Below are positions 17,645 to 26,261 of a DNA stretch of 64,000 nt, in pieces. The notes beneath the pieces are model-generated. The model was not told the origin of the DNA, ran no database searches, and saw nothing but the letters and a program-made list of their open reading frames with translations. The position numbers were made by a program, and so were the translations under genes. Numbering within the stretch: the first letter of the stretch is position 1; each line of letters starts with the position of its first letter. This DNA comes from Prevotella sp. P3-122. Its GTDB lineage: Bacteria; Bacteroidota; Bacteroidia; Bacteroidales; Bacteroidaceae. The stretch covers positions 36,640 to 100,639 of the forward strand of contig NZ_NPJH01000037.1 in NCBI RefSeq assembly GCF_002251365.1. Direction: 5' to 3'.

Positions 17645-17731
17645 ATTGCTGATAATTGTTGTTCTAAACACATGATGTATTGTTGTTTGTCCGCAAGCGG
17701 ATGATTTAGCGGAACAGCAATTATCAGCAAT
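17645..17731. repeat. Large imperfect hairpin in the fmt-HAD convergent gap
   Basis: A 20-base arm at 17645-17664 pairs with 17712-17731 with a single mismatch; the loop holds a second small inverted repeat (TCCGCAAGCGGA at 17690-17701). It is followed by direct repeats of AGCAATTATCAGCAAT and AATCATTAATCAAT up to 17786. It may serve as a bidirectional terminator between two convergent genes. Confidence 0.6.
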
Positions 17732-17786
17732 TAAACAGCAATTATCAGCAATCATCAATCATTAATCAATAATCATTAATCAATCA

Positions 17787-18215
17787 TCAAAATTGCCACC
17801 AGTGTTTCTTTTTTGGAACATCTTCCTCATGAATATGCCCGAATGACTCCTTGATGACCAGTTCGTAGGGTTTATGGTATTTTATCATCTGGTAGATAGT
17901 TCCCCAGTCAGGAAGTCCTCCCACCTGTCTGTCGTCAATGAACATGTCGGCCTTGATTTTCCTTGAGAAGTGGTAGTTTTTGGTCATATCTTCCTCAGGA
18001 TAGTCTTTGTTGATGGCCCAGAATTCCACCCCTCTCTCCCTGCACCATGCCACGGCATCATCAAGCAATTTGTCCTCGCGGCAACTCCATAATATAAGCT
18101 GGTGCTTGTCTTTGATCAACATTTTAAGAGTATCGGTGGCGAACGGACGTTCGTCACCGATGTCAGGATATCTGTTCTCTACAATTGTTCCGTCGAAATC
18201 AACTGCAATAATCAT
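17787..18215 (-). CDS. HAD-like small hydrolase (BT0820-type)
   Basis: Soluble protein of 142 residues with the HAD phosphatase start MIIAVDFDGTIVENRYPDIG (DxDxT) and a later motif FIDDRQVGG matching the acidic motif IV. The middle has LILWSCREDKLLDDAVAW, where Ser replaces the usual motif II Thr/Ser position. It resembles the small Bacteroides hydrolases such as BT0820, whose substrate is not known to me. It lies 29 bp downstream of the Wzc-like kinase gene and may be co-transcribed; the cap domain is absent, so large macromolecular substrates are possible. Confidence in the fold is high and in the role low. Confidence 0.8.
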   Translation of the reverse strand: MIIAVDFDGTIVENRYPDIGDERPFATDTLKMLIKDKHQLILWSCREDKLLDDAVAWCRERGVEFWAINKDYPEEDMTKNYHFSRKIKADMFIDDRQVGGLPDWGTIYQMIKYHKPYELVIKESFGHIHEEDVPKKKHWWQF

Positions 18216-18244
18216 AACTTTGTGTTAGGGTTTATGTAAAGGTG

Positions 18245-20788
18245 TTATACCTTTATTGATGTGTCGTTCTTGTCTCCGTAATGACTGTTGACATAACTGC
18301 CGTAAGAGCCGTATGCGCCATATGAGCCATAGCGTCCGTACGAACCATATGCCCCATAGCGCTGAGACTTGCTGTTGTAGCGTCCGTAGCGTCCGTACTT
18401 GCCGTAGCGACCATAGCCATAATAGTATCCGTACTTCTTCTTCGACATGTCGATGCCATTCAGTACAACACACATGGTGGGGAGTTTCTTCTCTGCTGCG
18501 AGGCTGTTGATAAGCTCGAAGCTCTCCTTCGGAGTGTAGTCTGCGCGGCACATGTAGACTGTAACGTCAGCCACGCGGCTTATCTGAAGCGTATCGGTAA
18601 CAAGGCCTACAGGAGCTGTATCGATGAGTATGTAGTCGTACATCTCGCGTAGGTTGCCCATGATGTCGTCAAGTGAAGTACGGGCAACAAGCTCTGCGGG
18701 GTTTGGAGGTATCGGACCTGCCATAAGAAGATCAAGGTTGTTGTTGATGCCCGAGGGTACTATCTGTCCAAGGATGTCATCCTTGTTAGGGGAGTTCTTG
18801 ACGATGAGGTTTGTAATTCCGTGCTTCTTGTCGTCAATTTCGAAAAGCTGTGCGAGACGCGGCTTACGGATGTCAAGACCAACGAGCACTACCTTCTTGC
18901 CAAGAAGGGCGAAGCTCACTGCAAGGTTGGCAGCCGTGAACGTCTTACCCTCACCCGTTGTTGTCGAGGTGAACATGATGGTTTTCTGGTTCTCCTTGAG
19001 CATGAACTGTATGTTGGTACGCATGGAACGGAATATCTCCTCCATCTGTGTGTTCTTGTTCTCGTGTACTACGATGTCGGCCTTTGTCTTGGCAGTCTCG
19101 CTGGCTACTGCCACATCGGCAATGATTGGCAGAGTGGTAAGGCTTGCCACGTCGTCGTGTCCCTCAATCTTGTAGCGGAACAGCTGTACGATGTAGAGGA
19201 TTATGGCAGGGATAGCCAGTCCGGCGATAAGTCCTATAAGCATTATAAGCGAGCTCTTGGGGCTAACCTTTCCGCCTGCAGCAGGGTCATCGATGAGTTT
19301 TCCCTTGTCGGCAGTGGCGGCAAGCGATATGGAGTTTTCCTCACGCTTCTGGAGAAGCATCAGGTAAAGGCCCGACTTCACTTCCTGCTGGCGGCCAATC
19401 TGTGTAAGCATTCTTTCCTGCTCAGGTGTAGATTGTATCTGTCCCTGATACTTGTTGAACTGTGAGGAAATAGCGTTGCGCTGTATCTCAACGTTGCGGC
19501 GTGCCTGGCTCATAGCCCTGCGGATACTGTTCGACAAGTCTTCGAGCTGTGAGGTGAGAGGTGTCACAGTTGGTGAGTTCTCGCTTGCGCTACGCAGCAG
19601 CCTGTTACGCTGTAGTACAATCTCGTTGTACTTATTAATTAGTGATGTTGCCGACGCATCGGTAAGACCAACGTTCGATGGCAGGGTCTGATACCTATTG
19701 TCTGGCTGGTTCATATAGTCGTTGATGCTGTTGAGCAACTCCACCTGAGTACTGATTTCGGCAAGTTTCTGTGAGTACTGGTCGGCATTGCCTACAGCCT
19801 GTCCGGCATTCATCTTCAGCTCCACCATGTTGTGTGACTTCTTGTAGTTCTCAAGCTGCCCCTCGGTGTTGCCTAGCTCGGCGTTGATTTTCTCAAGACG
19901 TCCGTTGATGAACTCTTCGGTACGTACTGCTATCTCGTTCTTGTCCTCGTTGGCCTGCCTGTTGTAGCAGATGGCGAGCTGCTTGAGGTAGTCTACGGCT
20001 CTCTGTGGGCTTTCGTCGCTGATGACAAGCTGAGCAATGGTTGTTGTCTTGCTGGTCTGGCTAACAGACAGTGAGCCTACGTACTTATATGCCTCGCTCT
20101 TTGGAGAGTTGATGACAACTTTTATCTGCTGTCCTTCCTGCATCTGGTAGCCAGGATTTGCAGAGAAGCTCAGAATGCCTGCTCGTGTGCCGATTGTTGC
20201 GGGCAGCTGCGAGAACGTCTTGTCTATAGCAAATGGGCCGTCAGCCTCGTTGTCGCTTATAGGAACATAGTATGTACCCGTGATATGGTACTTGTTGCCT
20301 TCCTTGACAATGTCCAGATTTATGCCGGCGTTTAGTTTCTCCAGGTGTGCCGGATCCACGTCTACGCTTATGGGCTGTGTCTTGTAGAGCAGGTTGTATT
20401 TTATTTTGCCCTTGATATAGTAGTTCACGTATAGTTTGAGGTCGCGTACAGCCTGCTCTGCAATAGAGTGCGAGCTAAGTATCTCCATCTCGTTGTCGAT
20501 ACCGTTAGAGTTGGTAATCATACCGAGAGTGGAAGTGTTGAGCATGTTGTTGCGGCTGCTGTTGCCCTCGTTATCTTTGATCAGCAGCTTGGCGTATGCC
20601 TGGTAGATAGGGGTGGTGTAGCGTAGGTATATGGCTGCTACTCCAAGACAGATGATGAGAGAGAGAGCAAACCATTTCCAGTTGAGGATAATGGTAGTGT
20701 AGATGGCGGCAAAATCGAAAGCGGACTGCTCCTCTTTCTCAAATGGCACATTTGCGTTCTCCATTTCAAGATTCTTTTTTTCTTCCAT
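18245..20788 (-). CDS. Wzc-like polysaccharide co-polymerase and tyrosine autokinase
   Basis: Inner-membrane protein of 847 residues that would control chain length and export of capsule or exopolysaccharide. Domains in order are a Wzz N-terminal region with the first membrane helix (about 30-55), a long periplasmic coiled-coil domain (about 260-470), a second helix near residue 520-540 (SSLIMLIGLIAGLAIPAIILYIVQLF), and a cytoplasmic BY-kinase with Walker A TSTTTGEGKTFTAANLA, Walker A' VLVGLDIRKPRLAQL and Walker B ILIDTAPVGLV. The C-terminus is a tyrosine-rich tail with 18 tyrosines in roughly 50 residues, mostly YG-x repeats, the sites of autophosphorylation. rfbA lies 67 bp upstream. The tail is a minisatellite at DNA level (18290-18435). 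Confidence 0.94.
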   Translation of the reverse strand: MEEKKNLEMENANVPFEKEEQSAFDFAAIYTTIILNWKWFALSLIICLGVAAIYLRYTTPIYQAYAKLLIKDNEGNSSRNNMLNTSTLGMITNSNGIDNEMEILSSHSIAEQAVRDLKLYVNYYIKGKIKYNLLYKTQPISVDVDPAHLEKLNAGINLDIVKEGNKYHITGTYYVPISDNEADGPFAIDKTFSQLPATIGTRAGILSFSANPGYQMQEGQQIKVVINSPKSEAYKYVGSLSVSQTSKTTTIAQLVISDESPQRAVDYLKQLAICYNRQANEDKNEIAVRTEEFINGRLEKINAELGNTEGQLENYKKSHNMVELKMNAGQAVGNADQYSQKLAEISTQVELLNSINDYMNQPDNRYQTLPSNVGLTDASATSLINKYNEIVLQRNRLLRSASENSPTVTPLTSQLEDLSNSIRRAMSQARRNVEIQRNAISSQFNKYQGQIQSTPEQERMLTQIGRQQEVKSGLYLMLLQKREENSISLAATADKGKLIDDPAAGGKVSPKSSLIMLIGLIAGLAIPAIILYIVQLFRYKIEGHDDVASLTTLPIIADVAVASETAKTKADIVVHENKNTQMEEIFRSMRTNIQFMLKENQKTIMFTSTTTGEGKTFTAANLAVSFALLGKKVVLVGLDIRKPRLAQLFEIDDKKHGITNLIVKNSPNKDDILGQIVPSGINNNLDLLMAGPIPPNPAELVARTSLDDIMGNLREMYDYILIDTAPVGLVTDTLQISRVADVTVYMCRADYTPKESFELINSLAAEKKLPTMCVVLNGIDMSKKKYGYYYGYGRYGKYGRYGRYNSKSQRYGAYGSYGRYGSYGAYGSYGSYVNSHYGDKNDTSIKV

Positions 20789-20855
20789 TGTGTAATTTTA
20801 TGTGTTTCTTTGTATTAATACCTTTATTATCTTTGCGCTTGTTCCTCTTTAGTGC

Positions 20856-21740
20856 TTATTTTGGAAGGGTTTTGTCGGCAAGTTTCAGCAGGTATTTGCC
20901 GTACTCATTCTTTGCCATGGGCTGGGCAACGACTCTGAGCTGTTCTGTTGTTATCCATCCTTTCTTATAAGCAATTTCTTCCAGACATGCCACTTTCAGT
21001 CCCTGTCTCTTTTCTATAACCTCTATGAAGGTGCTTGCCTCGCTGAGGCTGTCATGGGTACCAGTGTCAAGCCATGCGAACCCTCTCTGCAATGTTCTAA
21101 CCATGAGGCTGTTCCTGGAGAGGTATTCCTGATTGACAGTGGTTATCTCCAACTCTCCGCGTGCGCTTGGCTTGATGTGCTTTGCTATCTCTACCACGCT
21201 GTTTGGGTAAAAATACAGTCCCACAACGGCATAGTTGCTCTTCGGGTTGGCAGGTTTTTCTTCTATGCTCAGGCAGTTGCCCTGTTCGTCGAATTCTGCA
21301 ACTCCGTATCTCTCGGGGTCGTTTACGTAATATCCGAACACACTTGCCTTGCCGTTTGTGGCTGCGGTTACGCTCTCCTTGAGCAATGCGCTGAAGCCTG
21401 CTCCGTAAAAGATGTTGTCGCCAAGAACGAGGCATACGTCATCGCTGCCGATGAATTCCTCGCCTATGATGAATGCCTGTGCCAGTCCGTCGGGACTTGG
21501 TTGCTCCGCGTAGCTGATGTTGATGCCAAGGTCGTGGCCGTCGCCAAGGAGCCGTCTGAAACCAGGAAGGTCGTAAGGTGTTGATATTACGAGTATGTCA
21601 CGGATACCTGCAAGCATCAGCACCGACAAGGGATAATATATCATCGGCTTGTCGAAAATAGGAATGAGCTGTTTGCTTATGCCTTTGGTAATGGGGTATA
21701 GGCGTGTACCCGAGCCGCCTGCTAATACAATTCCTTTCAC
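20856..21740 (-). CDS. rfbA: Glucose-1-phosphate thymidylyltransferase
   Basis: Makes dTDP-glucose from dTTP and glucose-1-phosphate, the first step of dTDP-rhamnose synthesis. The 294-residue protein begins [28 protein letters not shown], the nucleotidyltransferase signature with the GGSGTRL loop and the catalytic Lys in [16 protein letters not shown]. Later blocks [12 protein letters not shown] and VTTEQL-like [24 protein letters not shown] are typical. Length and order match RmlA. It is co-oriented with the Wzc-like gene 67 bp downstream, linking nucleotide sugar supply with export. rfbD is at 9.8 kb. Confidence 0.96.
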   Translation of the reverse strand: MKGIVLAGGSGTRLYPITKGISKQLIPIFDKPMIYYPLSVLMLAGIRDILVISTPYDLPGFRRLLGDGHDLGINISYAEQPSPDGLAQAFIIGEEFIGSDDVCLVLGDNIFYGAGFSALLKESVTAATNGKASVFGYYVNDPERYGVAEFDEQGNCLSIEEKPANPKSNYAVVGLYFYPNSVVEIAKHIKPSARGELEITTVNQEYLSRNSLMVRTLQRGFAWLDTGTHDSLSEASTFIEVIEKRQGLKVACLEEIAYKKGWITTEQLRVVAQPMAKNEYGKYLLKLADKTLPK

Positions 21741-22119
21741 TTTGTCGTATTGCTTTAGAGTATGTTGTTAATACTTATTGAACTAGATGAACTAGAGTTC
21801 TGGTATACTGTCGTTTTGTTTGAGACGTATATTTTGTTGCAAAACATCGGGTAACGAGATGTTCCCGCTAATTTGTGGCAAATTTAATAATTATATTTGA
21901 GATACGAAAACTTGTGGCACTTTTTTTCAAATTTACTGTTGAAATTATGCTGCAAGTCAATTGTGATGCTCTAAAGATGCTGTAAGGCGTAACGAAAGAT
22001 GGGCTAATTGGCAAAAAAGACAGAGGTAGTCGCAAATAAATTTTGCAGTTTGAATATTTTCTATTAATTTTGCATTTGATAATAGAAAACATGTAATAGA
22101 TAAATTCTGAAAAAACATT
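21741..22119. other. 379-bp divergent intergenic region
   Basis: This AT-rich gap separates the rfbA (minus) and 22120 (plus) genes. I see one good promoter at 22042-22072 and no clear box for rfbA. No ORF, repeat or hairpin of note is visible. Confidence 0.5.
22042..22072 (+). promoter_or_regulatory. Bacteroidota-type promoter upstream of the 22120 gene
   Basis: TTTG at 22042-22045 and TAATTTTG at 22065-22072 are 19 bases apart, giving a leader of about 40 bases. Confidence 0.7.
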
Positions 22120-22737
22120 ATGAGCTTCATAAAAAAACTATTTGGAAAGAAGGAGGCAGAGAACGGGGCTGGAGGCATGCAGGACTATATGACCCTCATA
22201 CGTGTCTATTTCCAGGCTTCGCTGGCTTCTAATGTTGGTATAACCAACCTTGCAATGGTGCCGGACCTGAGGGTGTTCAAGTCTACGTTCCATGTGCCGA
22301 CGGTAAACAATAAACTGGGAGTCGGAGAGAAGAAACATTGCATGAAAATGATGAACGAAATCTATGGTACCGACGAGTCTTTCTTCAAGGAAATCGACCA
22401 AAGCATACGCAAGAACTGCCGCAAGTTGCAGGATGTGCAGGTATATCTTGTTCAATTCCAGAATTTCTCCCAGGATATTATGATGCTTACGGGCAATCTG
22501 ATGAAGTTCAAATTGAGGTTGCCGTCGTTTTTCAAAAAGGCTATCAGGACGATGACGGAAAAAACCGTGCACGACATCTTTACCAAGAACGATTACACCG
22601 ATGCTGGCGTGCTAAAGACCATCGTTGCCATACGTCAGTATAATAAGCGTCTCGGTTTCAGCGAGAAGTGGATTACAGACTATGTATATCAGCTCGTGAT
22701 GCTTGCCAAGAAAGAGCCAAGACAGACTGAGGAGTAG
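22120..22737 (+). CDS. Conserved hypothetical protein
   Basis: I do not recognise this 205-residue protein. It starts MSFIKKLFGKKEAENGAGGM, a basic amphipathic N-terminus with no signal peptide, and contains long predicted helices (for example DESFFKEIDQSIRKNCRKLQDVQVYLVQFQNFSQDIMM) and a basic C-terminal half. The region LGFSEKWITDYVYQLVMLAKKEP closes it. A good promoter lies upstream and the coding frame is clean, so it is real. It precedes the coiled-coil and zapA genes, but its 108-bp gap and the separate box before the next gene suggest independent transcription. Confidence 0.7.
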   Translation: MSFIKKLFGKKEAENGAGGMQDYMTLIRVYFQASLASNVGITNLAMVPDLRVFKSTFHVPTVNNKLGVGEKKHCMKMMNEIYGTDESFFKEIDQSIRKNCRKLQDVQVYLVQFQNFSQDIMMLTGNLMKFKLRLPSFFKKAIRTMTEKTVHDIFTKNDYTDAGVLKTIVAIRQYNKRLGFSEKWITDYVYQLVMLAKKEPRQTEE

Positions 22738-22845
22738 GAAAAAATGTCCGAGACGGCAAAAACTCTCGGTCTGCCTAAAAAATATATGCTTATATCTTGC
22801 CTTTTTAAAAATAAATTGGTAAATTTGTAGCCAAATAATAATTCT

Positions 22846-23139
22846 ATGGATGCTAATGAGAAAACTTTAAACGCTTTCACCACCAGAGTAAGGCAGATGA
22901 TTCTTCAGTACAATGAGACGAAGAATGAGAATGCGGAGCTTTACGCAATGGTTGACGAGCGCGACTCCAGGATAAAGGAATTGGAGGCCAAGTTGGAACA
23001 GGCACGTAGAGATTATGAGATGCTGAAGATGGCCAAGATGCTTGAGATTACAGACGGCGACATGGAGTCTGTACAGAAGCGGGTGTCGAGGCTCATCAGG
23101 GACGTCAACAAATGTATCACGCTCTTGAGCGAAAGTTGA
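22846..23139 (+). CDS. Small coiled-coil protein upstream of zapA
   Basis: A 97-residue soluble protein with a central coiled coil (YNETKNENAELYAMVDERDSRIKELEAKLEQARRDYEMLKMAKML) and a C-terminal tail VQKRVSRLIRDVNKCITLLSES. It lies 9 bp before zapA, so it is co-transcribed with it, and by position and form it may be a ZapB-like partner in Z-ring organisation. No sequence match to ZapB is claimed. A TAAATTTG promoter box lies at 22820-22827, about 18 bases before the start codon. Confidence 0.75.
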   Translation: MDANEKTLNAFTTRVRQMILQYNETKNENAELYAMVDERDSRIKELEAKLEQARRDYEMLKMAKMLEITDGDMESVQKRVSRLIRDVNKCITLLSES

Positions 23140-23148
23140 TAACGTACT

Positions 23149-23451
23149 ATGGCTGAGGAAAACAAAGAGAAATTAAACATAAGATTGTTTGTCTACGATA
23201 TGGAAATTCCTCTGCGGTGCAACCGCGACGAGGAGGAACAGTATCGGAAGGCTGGCAAGCTTATAACCGAAACAATGAACACTTATTACTCGTATTTCAA
23301 GGGGAAAAAGAGTGATAAGGAGATTTTGTATGCCGTACTCATTGATATAGCGTTAAGATATGAGAAAGAGGCTATGCATAACGACCTTGGACCGGTGGTT
23401 GGTATTCTCTCAAAGTTGACTTCGGAGATTGAGGACGCCCTGAAGAAGTAG
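23149..23451 (+). CDS. zapA: Cell division protein ZapA
   Basis: FtsZ-associated protein that bundles protofilaments at mid-cell. The 100-residue protein has the N-terminal beta-strand segment LNIRLFVYDMEIPLRCNRDEEEQYRKAGKLITETMNTYY, which resembles the ZapA head domain, followed by a helical C-terminus ending VVGILSKLTSEIEDALKK. It is preceded by a coiled-coil gene and followed 39 bp later by rny, an arrangement I recall from many Bacteroidota genomes. The assignment is based on both sequence and context. Confidence 0.88.
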   Translation: MAEENKEKLNIRLFVYDMEIPLRCNRDEEEQYRKAGKLITETMNTYYSYFKGKKSDKEILYAVLIDIALRYEKEAMHNDLGPVVGILSKLTSEIEDALKK

Positions 23452-23490
23452 GAGAATATACACACATATAAATTAATTAAAGAGTTATCC

Positions 23491-25026
23491 ATGACAACAG
23501 TTATTATCTCGGCCGTCATAGGAATCCTAATAGGAGGAATTGTCGGCTACGTACTTTTCCGATATGTCATTACCGGAAAATATAAACAGATGATAGAGGC
23601 CGCTAATAATGAGGCAGAGGTCATCAAAGAGAAAAAACTCCTTGAAGTAAAGGAGAAGTTCCTGAACAAGAAAAGTGAGCTCGAAAAAGAGGTTCAGCAG
23701 AGAAATCAGAAAATCCAGCAGAGCGAGAACAGGCTCAAGCAGCGTGAGATTTCGCTCAATCAAAGGCTGGAGGAACTGGGAAGACGCAAGCAGGAGGTTG
23801 AGCAGAACCAACAGCGTATAGAGAACGAGAAGAAGCTCATCGCCATCAAGCAGGAGGAACTTGAGAAGATGCAGAACCAGGAGAGGGAAAAACTTGAGGA
23901 ACTCTCTGGACTTAGTGCTGAGGAGGCAAAGAACCGACTCGTGGAGAGCCTTAAGGATGAGGCCCGTACTGATGCGGCAAGCTACATCAACGAGATTATG
24001 GACGAGGCAAAGCTAAATGCCAATGCACAGGCTAAGAAGATTGTCATTCAGACCATACAGCGTGTCGCCACTGAGACGGCAATCGAGAACTCTGTAAGCG
24101 TATTCCATATCGACAATGACGAAGTAAAGGGACGTATCATCGGACGCGAGGGACGTAACATCCGTGCCATTGAGGCTGCTACTGGAGTTGAGATTGTCGT
24201 TGACGATACTCCTGAGGCTATTGTCATATCAGCCTTCGACCCAATCCGCCGTGAGGTCTGCCGTTTGGCCCTGCATCAGCTTGTTGCCGACGGACGTATT
24301 CATCCGGCACGCATCGAGGAGGTCGTTGCCAAGGTGAAGAAACAGCTTGAGAACGAGATTATAGAGACTGGTAAACGTACAGCCATAGACCTTGGAATCC
24401 ATGGCCTGCATCCTGAGCTTATCCGTATAGTCGGCAAGATGAAGTACAGAAGCTCCTATGGTCAGAATCTGCTGCAGCATGCACGCGAGACGGCAAACCT
24501 GTGTGCAGTCATGGCTGCTGAGCTGGGACTCAATCCAAAGAAGGCCAAGAGAGCCGGACTGCTTCACGACATCGGCAAGGTGCCTGACGAGGAGAGCGAG
24601 TTGCCGCACGCACTCTATGGAGCAAAGATTGCTGAGAAATACAAGGAGAAGCCAGATATCTGCAACGCCATCGGTGCCCATCACGACGAGATGGAGATGA
24701 ATACTCTTCTCGCACCTATCGTTCAGGTCTGCGACGCCATCTCTGGAGCACGTCCTGGCGCACGCCGTGAGATTGTCGAGGCATATATCAAGCGTCTCAA
24801 CGACCTTGAGGCTATAGCCATGAGCTATCCTGGTGTTACCAAGACCTATGCCATTCAGGCTGGACGTGAGCTTAGGGTTATTGTCGGAGCCGACAAGATG
24901 AGCGATGAGGAGACCGAGAAGCTGAGTGGCGAGATAGCTACAAAGATACAGAACGAGATGACATATCCCGGACAGGTGAAGATTACAGTCATCAGGGAGA
25001 CACGTTCTGTTGCTTACGCCAAGTAA
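23491..25026 (+). CDS. rny: Ribonuclease Y
   Basis: Membrane-anchored endoribonuclease that starts mRNA decay. The 511-residue protein has an N-terminal transmembrane helix ([21 protein letters not shown]), a coiled coil of about 120 residues rich in Glu, Lys and Gln, a KH domain ([31 protein letters not shown]) and an HD domain with the metal motif [12 protein letters not shown]. The C-terminal region [19 protein letters not shown] is typical. The length matches the family. It is distal in the zapA operon and a hairpin follows it at 25094-25157. Confidence 0.97.
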   Translation: MTTVIISAVIGILIGGIVGYVLFRYVITGKYKQMIEAANNEAEVIKEKKLLEVKEKFLNKKSELEKEVQQRNQKIQQSENRLKQREISLNQRLEELGRRKQEVEQNQQRIENEKKLIAIKQEELEKMQNQEREKLEELSGLSAEEAKNRLVESLKDEARTDAASYINEIMDEAKLNANAQAKKIVIQTIQRVATETAIENSVSVFHIDNDEVKGRIIGREGRNIRAIEAATGVEIVVDDTPEAIVISAFDPIRREVCRLALHQLVADGRIHPARIEEVVAKVKKQLENEIIETGKRTAIDLGIHGLHPELIRIVGKMKYRSSYGQNLLQHARETANLCAVMAAELGLNPKKAKRAGLLHDIGKVPDEESELPHALYGAKIAEKYKEKPDICNAIGAHHDEMEMNTLLAPIVQVCDAISGARPGARREIVEAYIKRLNDLEAIAMSYPGVTKTYAIQAGRELRVIVGADKMSDEETEKLSGEIATKIQNEMTYPGQVKITVIRETRSVAYAK

Positions 25027-25093
25027 TTACCATCTGCAATAGCTCAACTGCGTAATTCTGGTTTCAGCAAGAATAAGAATTTCCAACTACAAT

Positions 25094-25163
25094 ACTCGCC
25101 CTGCAAGGGTAAAGCGTAAATAATAGCCAATTATGCTTTAGCTCTTGCAGGGCGAGTTATTTG
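25094..25163 (+). terminator. Terminator-like hairpin after rny
   Basis: An 18-22 base imperfect inverted repeat pairs 25094-25115 (ACTCGCCCTGCAAG and AAAGC) with 25135-25157 (GCTTTAGCTCTTGCAGGGCGAGT). A moderately T-rich segment follows. It probably ends the rny transcript. The gap 25027-25452 also holds dispersed repeat copy B. Confidence 0.65.
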
Positions 25164-25246
25164 TCAGACAAATGTCAGTTTTGTAATTGCCGAAATGGAA
25201 TAAAGTCCTTAACGTTGCCGAACAGACGTATGCTGTATGGCGGCAT

Positions 25247-25310
25247 CAGACATTTCGAGTGATTACTATTTTTGCAGTGTGGTCTGTGTATACTACCTTC
25301 ATTGCCGATA
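25247..25310 (+). repeat. Dispersed repeat family, copy B
   Basis: Shares ATTTCGAGTGATT and GCAGTGTGGTCTG with copy A. Its similarity to copy C continues further, through TACCTTCATTGCCGATA, so the longest form is about 64 bp. It lies in the convergent gap between rny and the sigma operon. Confidence 0.75.
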
Positions 25311-25399
25311 TCCCGTTGACAGCGAGACTGCTCTATAACGCATCATCCACGCCATCAGCTCCTGCCAGCCATATAAGGACGCTGGCATGCTAAGAATAC

Positions 25400-25428
25400 G
25401 AAAAGAGGGAGCATAGCCCCCTCTTTTC
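25400..25428. terminator. Weak terminator hairpin before the sigma operon end
   Basis: GAAAAGAGGG at 25400-25409 pairs with CCCTCTTTTC at 25419-25428. It lies 25 bases after the end of the 25453-25932 gene on the minus strand, but the following tract is not a clean T run. Confidence 0.45.
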
Positions 25429-25452
25429 CTGTACTTGATACCTATTGCAGGC

Positions 25453-25932
25453 TTACTTTCTTTTCCTTGCTGGTGCCTTCTTGTTCTTGGCAGCATGAAT
25501 TGCGAATTTCTTGAAGTCCTGTTTTTCCAGCTCGTATACCCTTTGTACCTGACGGGCAGAGAGGAACTTTCTGTATTCGCCGTAGTATTTCTCTCTAAGG
25601 TCGAGCAGTTTGCGGCTTTGTTTGAATCTGTCCTTCTGTATAGTTTCAATCTCCGCATCCGTCATCTCGCTTCTCTTCTTGCCTTTGTTTTCCTTCATGG
25701 CCTTGTTGGCTGCATAAAGCTCTTTTTGGCATGCGCAGAATGTGGTAGTGAACTTCTGGGCAGTGGCATCGTCAAGAGCCAGAGCCTGTGCTATGCGCTT
25801 GGCGCGCAGCTCAGTCAGCTGTTCAACGCTCATCCTGCTTCCGTCTTTCTTTTGCTTGTTCTGGGCGTTAGCTCCCATGCTCATACATACCATGAACATG
25901 GCAAGGGCCATAATTCTGATAATCCTTTTCAT
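25453..25932 (-). CDS. Secreted Spy/CpxP-like helical protein
   Basis: Periplasmic protein of 159 residues with signal peptide MKRIIRIMALAMFMVCMSMGANAQ. The mature part is highly charged and helical (DAEIETIQKDRFKQSRKLLDLREKYYGEYRKFLSARQVQRVYELEKQDFKKF), with a Lys-rich tail (KNKKAPARKRK), resembling Spy-type chaperones that respond to envelope stress. No LTxxQ repeat is obvious, so the family match is tentative. It is the third gene of an operon with an anti-sigma-like protein and a sigma factor, implying that it is part of the regulon or feedback. Confidence 0.7.
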   Translation of the reverse strand: MKRIIRIMALAMFMVCMSMGANAQNKQKKDGSRMSVEQLTELRAKRIAQALALDDATAQKFTTTFCACQKELYAANKAMKENKGKKRSEMTDAEIETIQKDRFKQSRKLLDLREKYYGEYRKFLSARQVQRVYELEKQDFKKFAIHAAKNKKAPARKRK

Positions 25933-25945
25933 CTTCTTTGTCGTT

Positions 25946-26257
25946 TTATAAGTTAAACAATATGTCTTGCTCGTATGATTCGAGCACTATTTCCTGATCG
26001 GTCTCGCTAAGCTGGCTGTATGCCTCGTCCACTGTCAAGAATGTTCTACTGCCCATGTCTCCTGCCGATTGTCCGAGCATCACCACGCACAACACGGCAC
26101 ACGCAGCAGCATACATCAGTTTTGTTATAAGAGTCCTTCGAATACTCTTTCCTGCCTGGTCGAAGTCTGTTGCAAGCCGGCTGAATACCGTGGACTGCAT
26201 GTCCTCGAAGAACCCCTCCGATACCATAAATGGCATTTCACATCTTTTCTTTTGCAT
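25946..26257 (-). CDS. Small single-span protein, possible anti-sigma factor
   Basis: A 103-residue protein with a transmembrane helix near residues 46-64 (LMYAAACAVLCVVMLGQSA) and an acidic C-terminus containing SQLSETDQEIVLESYEQDILFNL. It lies 4 bp downstream of the sigma factor gene and 13 bp upstream of the Spy-like gene. Position, size and a single membrane span suggest an anti-sigma factor that holds the sigma factor at the membrane, but there is no HX3CX2C zinc motif, so it is an inference from context only. Confidence 0.55.
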   Translation of the reverse strand: MQKKRCEMPFMVSEGFFEDMQSTVFSRLATDFDQAGKSIRRTLITKLMYAAACAVLCVVMLGQSAGDMGSRTFLTVDEAYSQLSETDQEIVLESYEQDILFNL

Positions 26258-26261
26258 ATAT

